Positions 31,527-39,426 of a stretch of 64,000 nucleotides of DNA are shown here, in pieces. Numbering within the stretch: the first letter of the stretch is position 1; every line of letters starts with the position of its first letter. The position numbers and the translations under genes are program-made. Under the pieces are notes generated by a model that searched no databases, was not told the origin of the DNA, and saw only the letters and a list, made by a program, of their open reading frames with translations. The stretch covers positions 8,680,001-8,744,000 of the forward strand of contig NC_018681.1 of NCBI RefSeq assembly GCF_000250675.2, read 5' to 3'. The DNA is from Nocardia brasiliensis ATCC 700358 (GTDB lineage: Bacteria > Actinomycetota > Actinomycetes > Mycobacteriales > Mycobacteriaceae).

Positions 31527-32581
31527 TGGCTGTTCTCCATTGGGCTGGGTTGGGTGAAGTCTGTGGCGGGCGCACTCACCGCCGAGGTGGATGAACCGGC
31601 ATCCGGTTCGGGCACACTGAGCAGCTCACGCGCGCCCAGTTCCAGTAGTTCGCGGGCCAGCGCGCGGCCGAGCTGCTCCGCGTTCTCCGGCGCGCCGACC
31701 ACCGACGCTCTGAGCACGTCGGAACCGTCGACGGCGGCGGCACAGCCGCGCAGCGAGAGCTCGTCGAAGATGCGCCCGTCGTCGTCGATCGACTCGACCA
31801 CCTCGGCCAGCGCGCCGACCGGTGCGGAGCATCCCGCCTCCAGTTCGGCGAGCAACGCCCGCTCCGCGGTGATCGCCGCGCGGGTGGCGGCGTCGTCGAA
31901 GGCCGCGAGCGCCTCGATGAGTTCGGCGGCGTCGCTGCGGCATTCGATCGCCAGCGCACCCTGACCGGGCGCGGGCAGCATCTGTACCGGCTCCAGCGCC
32001 TCGGTGACCGCGTCGAGTCTGCCGATCCGGGCGAGCCCGGCCTTGGCGACCACGACCGCGTCCAGCTGCCCCTCGCTGACCTTGCGCAGCCGGGTGTCCA
32101 GATTGCCGCGCAGCGCCACGATGTCCAGGCCGAGACCGAGCGCCCGCAACTGCGACGCGCGCCGCGGCGCGGACGTGCCGACCTTGGCCCCCGGCGGCAG
32201 CTCACCGAGCACGAGACCGTCGCGCGCCACCAGTGCGTCGCGCGGGTCCTCGCGCGCCGGGATGGCGGCGATGGTGAAACGCTCGTCCTGTGCGGTCGGC
32301 AGATCCTTGTACGAGTGCACCGCGATGTCGATGGTGCCCGCGACGAGTTCGTCGCGCAGCGCGGAGGTGAAGACGCCGACCCCGATCTGCTGCACCGGCT
32401 CGGCGGACAGATCGCCCGCGGTCTTGATCACCACCAGCTCGGCCGGATGCCCCGCGGCGACCAGTTCGTCGCGGATCGTGCCCGCCTGGGTGAGCGCGAG
32501 CAGGCTGCCGCGCGTGCCGATCCGCCACGGCGAGCGCATGTTTGCTGCCGTCACGGTGTCCTCTTCCTGCACGAGTGTCAT
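31523..32581 (-). CDS. hemC: Porphobilinogen deaminase HemC
   Basis: Joins four porphobilinogen units into hydroxymethylbilane. 352 residues. The dipyrromethane cofactor Cys is in AELEAGCSAPVGALAEV, and RIGTRGSLLALTQA near the start, HSYKDLPTA and RRASQLRALG are the substrate-binding segments. A C-terminal tail of about 30 residues is poorly conserved. The ATG at 32581 has GAGG at seven-base spacing and overlaps the stop of a 13-codon ORF; the open frame extends further but lies inside hemA. Confidence 0.93.
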   Translation of the reverse strand: MTLVQEEDTVTAANMRSPWRIGTRGSLLALTQAGTIRDELVAAGHPAELVVIKTAGDLSAEPVQQIGVGVFTSALRDELVAGTIDIAVHSYKDLPTAQDERFTIAAIPAREDPRDALVARDGLVLGELPPGAKVGTSAPRRASQLRALGLGLDIVALRGNLDTRLRKVSEGQLDAVVVAKAGLARIGRLDAVTEALEPVQMLPAPGQGALAIECRSDAAELIEALAAFDDAATRAAITAERALLAELEAGCSAPVGALAEVVESIDDDGRIFDELSLRGCAAAVDGSDVLRASVVGAPENAEQLGRALARELLELGARELLSVPEPDAGSSTSAVSAPATDFTQPSPMENSQ

Positions 32582-32619
32582 GGGCGCACCTCGTCGGTGC
32601 CCGGGGGCCGCGGGCTCAT
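32578..32619 (-). CDS. 13-codon linker ORF between hemA and hemC
   Basis: ATG overlaps the hemA stop as ATGA, and its TGA overlaps the hemC ATG as ATGA. The peptide is MSPRPPGTDEVRP. AGGGG lies eight bases before its ATG. The exact double overlap means a ribosome could pass from hemA to hemC without leaving the message. The ORF also holds a possible hairpin (GGGCACC paired with GGTGC/GCCC) near the hemC start. It may be a translated spacer without a functional product. Confidence 0.45.
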   Translation of the reverse strand: MSPRPPGTDEVRP

Positions 32620-34055
32620 GCCGTCTGCCCCTGTTCGTCGGCGCGGTGACTCGCGGTGAAGTCGTCCGCCAGCGCGATATCGGCGTCGGCGCGCAGCAGG
32701 CCGGCGTGCTCGCCGATCGCGGTGATCTCCATCGGCGCGGCAACCGCTTGCGCCGCACCCGGTTTCAGCTCGAACAGCTCGCGCAGCGCCTCGGCGTAGC
32801 TGTCGCCGCCCGGGGTCGAGGCGAGCTGCTTGACCCGCACCGTCGGGGCGTGCAGCAGCTTGTCCACCACGCGGCGCACGGTGCGCGCCACCTCGTCACG
32901 TTCCGGGTCGGCCAGGCTGGGCAGCCGCGAATCCAGCCGCAGCAGTTCGGCTTCCACCACCTCGGCGGCGCGCTGGCGCAGCGCGGCGACGGTCGGGGTG
33001 ACCTCGGCCATCCGCTGACCGGTCAGGTACTTGGCGAGTTCGTCGGCGACGATCGAGCGCGCCGCGGCGGTGTCGTCGGCGGCCGCGCCCGCGGCCGGAT
33101 CCCGTTGCAGCGTCTCGATATCGATCACCGTGACGCCGGGCAGTCCGGCCACCGCGTGCTCGACATCACGCGGCAGGCCGAGGTCACAGAACACCAAAGG
33201 CCGTTCCGCCGTGGCGAATTCGCCCGCGCGCTCCCGGTCGGCCAGGGCCCGATGGGTGTCGGCCAGCGTCACCACGTGGCCGACCGCACCGGTGCAGGTG
33301 ACGACCACGTCGGCCACCGCCATCGCCTCGGTGAGCCGGGACAGTTCGCGGGCCTCCGCCTCGACTCCGTGCGTGCCCGCGGTCTCGGCGAGCCGCTTCG
33401 CCCGCGCCATGGTGCGGTTCACCACGATGATCCGGCCGATGCCGGCCCGCGAGAGATGCGCCACCGCAAGGCCGCCCATCGCGCCGGCCCCGACGACCAC
33501 GGCGGTGCGGCCGGCCAGCGGGCCGAGCACCTGCTGCGCGCGATCGAGCGCCACCGACACCACCGACGCACCGGCCCGGTCGATCCCGGTCTCCGAGTGC
33601 ACCCGCTTGCCGACCCGCAGCGCGTGCTGGGCCAGCTCGTGCAGGGTCCGCCCGACCGCCTGCTGGGCGTCGGCGGAGGCGTAGGCGCCGCGGATCTGGC
33701 TGAGCACCTGCTGCTCGCCGATCACCATCGAATCCAGCCCACTGGCCACCGCGAACAGATGCTCGGCGGCGGCCTCGCTGTAGCGGACGTACGCGTGCTT
33801 GGTCAGATCGGGCAGCGGCAGCCCGGAATGCTTGGTGAGCAGATCGCCGACCTCGGCGAGACCACCGTGGAAGGCGTCGACGACCGCGTAGACCTCCACG
33901 CGGTTGCAGGTGGAGACGATCATCGCCTCGGACACGTGACTGGAAGCCAGCAGGCGCTCGATCAGCTTGGGTCGGTCGGTGTCGGTGATCGCCACCTTCT
34001 CCAGCACCGAAACGGGCGCGCTCCGGTGCGAAATACCGACCAACAAGACGCTCAT
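32616..34055 (-). CDS. hemA: Glutamyl-tRNA reductase HemA
   Basis: First committed step of the C5 pathway: NADPH reduction of glutamyl-tRNA to glutamate-1-semialdehyde. 479 residues. The nucleophilic Cys is in VSTCNRVEVYAVV (about residue 50), GISHRSAPVSVLE near the start is conserved, and the Rossmann motif is VVVGAGAMGGLAVAHL (about 186). GAGG is seven bases before the ATG. It is preceded by a SERSER micro-ORF and followed by a 13-codon ORF, both overlapping by ATGA. Confidence 0.95.
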   Translation of the reverse strand: MSVLLVGISHRSAPVSVLEKVAITDTDRPKLIERLLASSHVSEAMIVSTCNRVEVYAVVDAFHGGLAEVGDLLTKHSGLPLPDLTKHAYVRYSEAAAEHLFAVASGLDSMVIGEQQVLSQIRGAYASADAQQAVGRTLHELAQHALRVGKRVHSETGIDRAGASVVSVALDRAQQVLGPLAGRTAVVVGAGAMGGLAVAHLSRAGIGRIIVVNRTMARAKRLAETAGTHGVEAEARELSRLTEAMAVADVVVTCTGAVGHVVTLADTHRALADRERAGEFATAERPLVFCDLGLPRDVEHAVAGLPGVTVIDIETLQRDPAAGAAADDTAAARSIVADELAKYLTGQRMAEVTPTVAALRQRAAEVVEAELLRLDSRLPSLADPERDEVARTVRRVVDKLLHAPTVRVKQLASTPGGDSYAEALRELFELKPGAAQAVAAPMEITAIGEHAGLLRADADIALADDFTASHRADEQGQTA

Positions 34056-34132
34056 GCCCGCGCCTCGCTGACGCTCGGCTTCGGCATGCGCGTGGCACGC
34101 AGTATCACGATTCGCTCGCTTCGCTCGCTCAT
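34052..34132 (-). CDS. SERSER micro-ORF linking rex to hemA
   Basis: A 26-codon ORF starting MSERSERIVILRATRMPKPS. Its ATG overlaps the rex stop (ATGA) and its TGA overlaps the hemA ATG (ATGA), so rex, micro-ORF and hemA are joined without a gap. GGTGG lies seven bases before its ATG. The GAGCGAGCGAAGCGAGCG block matches the one ahead of menE at 2523. It is either a translated spacer or a conserved leader; no membrane segment or known motif is present. Confidence 0.5.
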   Translation of the reverse strand: MSERSERIVILRATRMPKPSVSEARA

Positions 34133-34986
34133 GGAGTAACCACCGATCCCTTGCTCTTTGGCTCCGTTGCCGTATGCGAGGTCGCCGTGTGCGCGGCTGC
34201 CGAATGCTTGAGTGCCGGGTGAGCGGCCGAGGTGTGGGTGGGCGAGCGGTGCGCGATCCGGCCGGAGACGGCCCGCGCCACCTCGGGCTCGGCGACGGCC
34301 GCGACGGCCGCGCTGTCGGCGTTGCGCACCCGTTCGAACGAGAGCATCTGCAATTCGACCGCCAGATCGACCCGGCGCACCTCGACCGAGGCGGGCGCGA
34401 GCAACTCGCAGGGCGCGAAGCTCAGGATGGACTCCAGCCCGGCCGCGACCAGCCGGTCGCAGGCGTCCTGGGCGGCGTCGTCGGGCACGGTGATGACCGC
34501 GATGGTCGGTTCCAGCGCGGCGACCGCGCCGGCCAGCTCGGCGACATCGCGCACCACCAGGCCCGCCACCGGGAGACCGATCACCTCGATGTCGTTGTCG
34601 AAGATGCCGACCACGGTGAAGCCGCGCCGCTGGAACCCGCCGTAGCCGACCAGGGCCCGGCCGAGATTCCCGGCGCCGACGAGCACCACGCGGTGTCCCT
34701 GCGACAGGCCGAGCACATCCTCGATCCTGGCCCGTAGCTTGGCTACGTCATAGCCGACACCCCGTACCCCGTTGGGCCCGAGGAAGGAAAGGTCCTTGCG
34801 CAGCTTCGCGGAATTGACACCCGCCGCGACAGCCAGTTCCTCACTCGATACGATGGCAACACCCTCGTCGGCCAATGTGGCAAGGACTCGGAGATAGGTC
34901 GCCAGCCGCGCCACGGTCGCTTGCGGGATGCCTCGCTGCAGAGCCCTGCCGGAGACGCCGCCGGGCGCCTCATGCTGCTCTGTCAC
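34129..34986 (-). CDS. rex: Redox-sensing transcriptional repressor Rex
   Basis: Senses the NADH/NAD+ ratio and releases DNA when NADH rises. A winged-helix domain (about 15-95, with GVNSAKLRKDLSFLGPNGVRG) is followed by a Rossmann domain with VVLVGAGNLGRALVGYGG near 108 and the C-terminal swapped helix (VDLAVELQMLSFE). It has a 55-residue tail with regularly spaced His (RSPTHTSAAHPALKHSAAAH) that most Rex proteins lack. GAGGAG is eight bases before the GTG, which sets the start. It overlaps the micro-ORF ahead of hemA. Confidence 0.95.
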   Translation of the reverse strand: MTEQHEAPGGVSGRALQRGIPQATVARLATYLRVLATLADEGVAIVSSEELAVAAGVNSAKLRKDLSFLGPNGVRGVGYDVAKLRARIEDVLGLSQGHRVVLVGAGNLGRALVGYGGFQRRGFTVVGIFDNDIEVIGLPVAGLVVRDVAELAGAVAALEPTIAVITVPDDAAQDACDRLVAAGLESILSFAPCELLAPASVEVRRVDLAVELQMLSFERVRNADSAAVAAVAEPEVARAVSGRIAHRSPTHTSAAHPALKHSAAAHTATSHTATEPKSKGSVVTP

Positions 34987-35137
34987 GTCGTCGGCTCCTC
35001 GTTCCGGCCCGATCGGGTTCCGGTTCGTCGCTGGACCTCTGGCCCGGGACGGTCCGGTGCCATGGTCGAAGTGTCGCAATGCTGGGTGTCTGTACGCGGT
35101 GGGCCCGCAGCCTCGGCGAGCGGGTCCGCGTGCCACC

Positions 35138-35166
35138 ACCGTAACCGCTTGTGCAGCCCTTCACAA
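35138..35166 (-). promoter_or_regulatory. rex promoter with overlapping Rex operator
   Basis: TTGTGCAGCCCTTCACAA (35149-35166) is a near-match to the known actinobacterial Rex operator (TGTGAAC-N-TTCACA type), with one arm slightly changed. On the minus strand TTGTGA (35166-35161), a 17-base spacer and TACGGT (35143-35138) make a plausible promoter, so the operator covers the -35 box. This fits Rex autorepression and NADH control of heme genes, as described for Streptomyces rex-hemACD. Confidence 0.8.
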
Positions 35167-35186
35167 AGTCGGTGAAATTGGCCTCA

Positions 35187-35218
35187 TTTTCGGCCGCGAC
35201 CAGCGCTGCGGCCGAAAA
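35187..35218. terminator. Hairpin between the glutaredoxin gene and the rex promoter
   Basis: An 11-base perfect inverted repeat (TTTTCGGCCGC at 35187-35197, complement 35208-35218). It lies 19 bases after the glutaredoxin stop on the minus strand. A- and T-tracts lie in the arms and no U-run follows. Confidence 0.6.
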
Positions 35219-35237
35219 GGACCGTCATCGCTATTCC

Positions 35238-35498
35238 TCAGCGGCTCAGGTCGGCGCGCAATCGGCCCTCGTCGACGTCGAAATAGCTGTGCTCACGACC
35301 GTCGAGCAGCACCACCGGCAACCGGTCGCCGAACTCCGCGCGCAGGCCGGGATCGGTGGCCGCCGCCTCGTCCACGTCGACGGTCGCGGGCTCGAGCCCG
35401 AAATCGGCGCAGATCACGCGCAGCTGGTCCAGCGCGGTGACGCACAGGCCACAGCCGGATCTGGTCAACAGGGTCACCGAATGTGTGGGATTGGTCAT
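35238..35498 (-). CDS. Glutaredoxin-like protein (DUF836 family)
   Basis: An 86-residue thioredoxin-fold protein with the redox motif TRSGCGLCVTALDQL (CGLC, residues about 16-19) and the cis-Pro region GDRLPVVLLDGREHSYF. It is shorter than classic glutaredoxins, and the C-terminal end (DVDEGRLRADLSR) matches the DUF836 group. It is on the rex strand, upstream of rex, but a hairpin separates them. A TTTAAT/TAATAT run 5-7 bases before the ATG may be a leaderless promoter. Substrate unknown. Confidence 0.85.
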   Translation of the reverse strand: MTNPTHSVTLLTRSGCGLCVTALDQLRVICADFGLEPATVDVDEAAATDPGLRAEFGDRLPVVLLDGREHSYFDVDEGRLRADLSR

Positions 35499-35609
35499 GG
35501 CGGATATTAAATCCCCTCGCCACACCCGAATCGGTCTGCCAGGTCCTGCGCTGACTGTCGCCTCCCCCGGTTACTGTGGACGTGGTTCGCGCGACGGGCG
35601 GAGGTACTG

Positions 35610-36638
35610 GTGCCGGAACGATCGAGGGTGGCAAGGGCCGGATTCATCGCGGGACGATTCGGCGAGTTTCCGGCGCGCTGGAACCTGGGCGAGATCGGCC
35701 AGGGTCTGCAGGATCAACTGGCCCGTATTCCGCGCAGTCCGTTCGGTCCGAGCGAGGAAGAGCTGCGCGCCAACCTGGCCGGTGAGGCGAGCGCCGATGC
35801 CGCGCTCTCGCTGCACGACGCGGAATTGGCGGCGGCGGAGCCGGATCCGACCAGCCCCGAGGTGCCGCGCGACCTGACCGCGGCGGCGTTCTTCGACGTG
35901 GACAACACGATGGTGCAGGGCGCGTCCATCGTGCACTTCGCCCGCGGCCTGGCCGCGCGCAAGTACTTCAAGACCTCCGACCTGGTCGACGTGGCGTGGA
36001 AGCAGGTCAAGTTCCGGGTCACCGGGCGGGAGAACAGCTCCGACATGGCCAGCGGCAAGGAGAAGGCGCTGGCGTTCATCGCCGGGCGCCCCACCGCCGA
36101 GCTGGCCGAACTGGGCGAGGAGATCTACGACGAGATCATCGCCGACAAGATCTGGCCGGGCACAAGGGCTCTCGCGCAGATGCACCTGGACGCCGGCCAG
36201 CAGGTGTGGCTGGTCACCGCCACGCCGGTCGAGCTGGCGCAGGTGATCGCCAAGCGGCTCGGGCTGACCGGTGCGCTGGGCACGGTGGCCGAGAGCGTGG
36301 ACGGTAAGTTCACCGGCCGCCTGGTCGGTGACATCCTGCACGGACTCGGCAAGGCGCACGCGGTGCGCACGCTGGCGATCCGGGAAGGGTTGAACCTCAA
36401 GCGCTGTAGCGCCTACTCCGACAGCCACAACGACGTGCCGATGCTCTCGCTGGTCGGCACCGCGGTCGCGATCAACCCCGACTCGGACCTACGCGAGGTC
36501 GCGAAGAACCGGGGCTGGGAGATCCGCGATTTCCGCACCGGCCGCAAAGCCGCGAAGATCGGCGTGCCAACGGCTTTGGCGCTCGGCGCGGCCGGTGGCG
36601 CGGTGGCCGCGGCGGTCACGCGCAAGCGCGATCACTGA
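35610..36638 (+). CDS. HAD-IB phosphatase, SerB1-like
   Basis: A 342-residue HAD hydrolase. Motif I FFDVDNTMVQGAS (about 94-106) has the catalytic Asp and general-acid Asp, the Lys and SDSHNDVPML (about 270) give motifs III and IV. An N-terminal helical region of about 90 residues precedes it and a hydrophobic segment (ALALGAAGGAVAAAV) closes it, so it may be membrane-associated. GGAGG is five bases before the GTG. Family members act on phosphoserine or similar small phosphates; the position suggests Rv0505c. Confidence 0.85.
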   Translation: MPERSRVARAGFIAGRFGEFPARWNLGEIGQGLQDQLARIPRSPFGPSEEELRANLAGEASADAALSLHDAELAAAEPDPTSPEVPRDLTAAAFFDVDNTMVQGASIVHFARGLAARKYFKTSDLVDVAWKQVKFRVTGRENSSDMASGKEKALAFIAGRPTAELAELGEEIYDEIIADKIWPGTRALAQMHLDAGQQVWLVTATPVELAQVIAKRLGLTGALGTVAESVDGKFTGRLVGDILHGLGKAHAVRTLAIREGLNLKRCSAYSDSHNDVPMLSLVGTAVAINPDSDLREVAKNRGWEIRDFRTGRKAAKIGVPTALALGAAGGAVAAAVTRKRDH

Positions 36639-36661
36639 GCGTCGGCCGCGCGCCCGGCGGT

Positions 36662-36724
36662 CCGGCGAACGCCGGAAACCAGTGCGGCCGAGGGGTTTAC
36701 CGACTGGTGCCCGGCGTTCGCCGG
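36662..36724. terminator. Compound palindromic terminator between converging genes
   Basis: CCGGCGAACGCCGG (36662-36675) and CCGGCGTTCGCCGG (36711-36724) are each self-complementary and also pair with each other; ACCAGT/ACTGGT (36678-36683, 36703-36708) extends the stem. It can fold as one long stem or as two short hairpins. Confidence 0.7.
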
Positions 36725-36761
36725 GACGACGGGTAGCGCGCGACGCACCCGGCGCCCGTCG

Positions 36762-37787
36762 CTACCCGGTGAACGGGTTGCGGCGCTTGGTGAGCAGTTT
36801 GTACAGCGTCGACTGGATGGTCTCGCGCACCTGGTCGGTGACCTCGAACATGGTCATCGGGTCGTCGGCAGCCTCCGGCTCGTAGCCGGTGGTCGGGATG
36901 GGTGTGCCGAATTCGATGTACCACTTCGACGGCAGCGGTAGCGCGCCCAGCGGGCCGAGGTGCGGAAACAGCGGTGTCACCGGGAAATACGGCAAACCGA
37001 GCAACCGGGCCAGCGGCTTGATGTCGGCCAGCTTCGGGTAGATCTCCTCGGAGCCGACGATGGAGCACGGGATGATCGGCACGCCGGTGCGCACCGCCGC
37101 GGCCACGAAACCGCCGCGGCCGAACCGCTGCAGCTTGTAGCGGTCGGCATACTGCTTGCCGACACCTTTGAAGCCCTCGGGGAAGACACCGGTCAATTCG
37201 CCTGCGCGGAGGAGCCTTTCGGCGTCCTCCCGGCAGGCCAGCGTGTGCCCGGCCTTCCTGGCCAGCGAGCCGAGCACCGGCGTCTCGAAGATCAGGTCGG
37301 CGGCCAGCAGCCGCAGCGCCCGCTGCTTCGGATGCCGATCGTGGATCGCCAGTTGCAGCATCAGGCCGTCCAGCGGCACGGTGCCGGCGTGGTTGGCCAC
37401 GATCAGCGCGCCACCCACCTCCGGAATGTTCGCCATGCCGCTGACTTCGGCCCGGAACCACAGCTCCGACATCGGCCGCAGCGCGGGCAGCAACACCGAC
37501 TCGAGCAGGTGCTCGTCGAAACCGAACTCGTCCACCTGGTAGTCGCCGGTGAGCCGGCGCCGGGCGAACTCCGCGGTCTTACCGATCTGCTTGCCGATCG
37601 CGCCCCGCACCAGATCCGAGAGCGATTGCGGGGCAGGCGGTTCGGCGGCGGCGAGCCGCTCGGTCAGCGACGTCACCTGGCCGGGTGGCTCGCCCTGCGG
37701 GAGGTCGGGCCAGCGCCGGGCGGGCGGTCGCGGCCGGGCCTCGACCTGTATGTCGTGGAGTTGGATGACTTTCGCTACGTCGTTCAT
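36762..37787 (-). CDS. 1-acylglycerol-phosphate-type acyltransferase (PlsC-like)
   Basis: A 341-residue membrane-associated acyltransferase. The catalytic block is ALIVANHAGTVPLDGLML (about 128-145), where His and Asp are six residues apart rather than the usual four. The second block is GVFPEGFKGVGK near 200 and the third GRGGFVAAAVRTGVPIIP. An N-terminal 100-residue extension precedes the domain. The ATG overlaps the epimerase stop as ATGA. The likely role is phospholipid or glycolipid acylation; mycobacterial Rv0502 is the likely relative. Confidence 0.85.
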   Translation of the reverse strand: MNDVAKVIQLHDIQVEARPRPPARRWPDLPQGEPPGQVTSLTERLAAAEPPAPQSLSDLVRGAIGKQIGKTAEFARRRLTGDYQVDEFGFDEHLLESVLLPALRPMSELWFRAEVSGMANIPEVGGALIVANHAGTVPLDGLMLQLAIHDRHPKQRALRLLAADLIFETPVLGSLARKAGHTLACREDAERLLRAGELTGVFPEGFKGVGKQYADRYKLQRFGRGGFVAAAVRTGVPIIPCSIVGSEEIYPKLADIKPLARLLGLPYFPVTPLFPHLGPLGALPLPSKWYIEFGTPIPTTGYEPEAADDPMTMFEVTDQVRETIQSTLYKLLTKRRNPFTG

Positions 37788-38863
37788 TGCTGTGCTCCCG
37801 TACCGGCCCCGAGCAGGCCGAGCAGTCTGGATTCTGCGGCATCGATCCATTTGGGGTCGATGACGGGCCGCGACGCTGCGCCCCCGATGAAGTCGTCGAA
37901 GGCCTGCACGGTCGTCCAGCGCGGCACGAAACCGAGTTCGGCTCGCATCCGGGTGGTGTCCAGGCCACAACCGAAATGGAAATAGTCGAGCTGCTCGCCG
38001 GAGAATTCGCGCATCACCGGCCCCATCAGAATCCGCCCCGCGCTGCGGAACAGCGCGAACGGCACCGGGAACTCGACCCGCCCGGCCCGGCGCACCGCCT
38101 GCGACAGCGCCAGCGCGCCGTCACCGGCCACGTTGACGGTGCCGCCGCGCCCGGCGAGCGCGGCGTGCGCCAGCGCGGCGACCGCGTCCTCCTCGTGCAC
38201 CAGTTGCATCCTGGCGTCGCGGCCGAACACGGTCGGCGTCAGCGGGGAACGCAGATACTGCGCACTACGCCCGGCCAGGCGCGGCCCGACGATCGGTGCG
38301 AATCGCAGAATTGTCGTCGCGATATCGGGCCGGCGCCGAGCCAATCCGCGCACATATCCTTCGATTTCGATCATGTCGCGGGCGAAGCCACCGCTCGGCG
38401 GCGTGCGCGCGCTCATTTCCTCGGCGAATTTCGCAGGGTCCTTCGCGCTGCAGCCGTACACCGCGGACGAGGAACGCACCACGACCCGGCGCACCGTCGG
38501 CGCCTTCTGGCACACCGCGAGCAGCTGCATGGCGCCGAGCACGTTGAGGTCCTTCATCACCGCACGTGACGCGCCGGCGGGCGGCTTGGCCAGCACCGCG
38601 GTGTGCACCACCGTGTCCACGGCGCTGCCGTCGACCACCTTGCGGATCAAGGGATTTCGGATATCCGCGCGGACGAACTCGGCGCGGCCCATGCGGCGCT
38701 GCAGTTCCCGGCTGGGGGTCATGGTGTCGACGGCGAGAATGCGTTCGATACCGGGATCCTGCGCGAGACGAGCGACCACGTTGCCGCCGAAAAAGCGGCT
38801 CGCACCGGTTACCAACACCACCTTCGGTGTGTGTCCGTCCCGAACGTCAGAACCAGCCGGCAC
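37784..38863 (-). CDS. NAD-dependent epimerase/dehydratase (SDR extended, GalE2-like)
   Basis: A 359-residue extended short-chain dehydrogenase. KVVLVTGASRFFGGNVVARL near residue 15 is the NAD-binding glycine-rich motif (GxxFFG), and RSSSAVYG near 140 holds the catalytic Ser. The usual YxxxK is not clearly visible (EIEGYVRGLARR is a candidate), so activity may be atypical. GTG at 38863 is chosen because AAGGTGGGA lies five bases upstream; a TTG at 38881 is the longer option. It is coupled to the acyltransferase gene. Confidence 0.82.
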   Translation of the reverse strand: MPAGSDVRDGHTPKVVLVTGASRFFGGNVVARLAQDPGIERILAVDTMTPSRELQRRMGRAEFVRADIRNPLIRKVVDGSAVDTVVHTAVLAKPPAGASRAVMKDLNVLGAMQLLAVCQKAPTVRRVVVRSSSAVYGCSAKDPAKFAEEMSARTPPSGGFARDMIEIEGYVRGLARRRPDIATTILRFAPIVGPRLAGRSAQYLRSPLTPTVFGRDARMQLVHEEDAVAALAHAALAGRGGTVNVAGDGALALSQAVRRAGRVEFPVPFALFRSAGRILMGPVMREFSGEQLDYFHFGCGLDTTRMRAELGFVPRWTTVQAFDDFIGGAASRPVIDPKWIDAAESRLLGLLGAGTGAQQ

Positions 38864-38984
38864 CGCATCCCACCTTGACAAGCCCCCACTTCGTTTGCCC
38901 CGCTCCTAGGGTAGCCGCTGCGTCTGTGCGTTCCGATGGGATTTACCAGGTTCTGACGATGACTTCAATCACCGAAACACCGAA

Positions 38985-39013
38985 AGGCCCGCCACCTCTT
39001 CGGTGACGGGCCT
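38985..39013 (-). terminator. Terminator after the bS22-like gene
   Basis: A 12-base stem with one G-U pair (38985-38996 with 39002-39013) and a five-base loop. On the minus strand it is followed by TTCGGTGTTTC. It lies 56 bases after the stop of the ribosomal peptide gene. Confidence 0.75.
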
Positions 39014-39069
39014 CGCAGTTGACGCGCAGATCGTTTCGAGCGACCTGCAAGCAGTCGCTACACCGGGCT

Positions 39070-39171
39070 TTACTTGCCGAGTTTGCGCCGCTGCACGCGT
39101 GTGCGGCGAAGCAGCTTGCGGTGCTTCTTCTTCGACATGCGCTTGCGGCGCTTCTTGATCACAGAACCCAT
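39070..39171 (-). CDS. 30S ribosomal protein bS22-like peptide
   Basis: A 33-residue, extremely basic peptide: [20 protein letters not shown] followed by a second Arg/Lys cluster and LGK. It matches the small actinobacterial ribosomal protein named bS22 (also annotated AURKAIP1/COX24 domain) that binds near the decoding region. GAGGAA lies about eight bases before the ATG. It is too short for usual gene finders. As in mycobacteria (Rv0500B, from memory), it follows the small excisionase-like HTH gene. Confidence 0.93.
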
Positions 39172-39426
39172 AGGGTTGTTCCTCGCGTTCTCTCTACTCG
39201 GCGCGCACGCTACTCACGTGCGCCAACTGACCGGTCGCTCGGCAAGCCTCACGCCCAGTGCCCGCGCCGCCGGATACCTCGGGGCACCCAGAAGCGGTGC
39301 CACCGGCGGGCGAACACGAACCGAGGATCTATCGTACCGGCACGTCCAACGACCTTCGAAACCGCCTGAGCGCTCGCCGCCGGAACGCGTCCGGCGACCG
39401 CCTGCGTCGGTGTGACCGCAGCCGTC
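39172..39426 (-). promoter_or_regulatory. Upstream region of the bS22-like gene
   Basis: No gene is seen in these 255 bases. On the minus strand TACGAT (39336-39331) could be a -10 box for the ribosomal peptide gene, with TTCGAAG about 17 bases before it as a weak -35. No riboswitch or attenuator could be supported. Confidence 0.35.
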
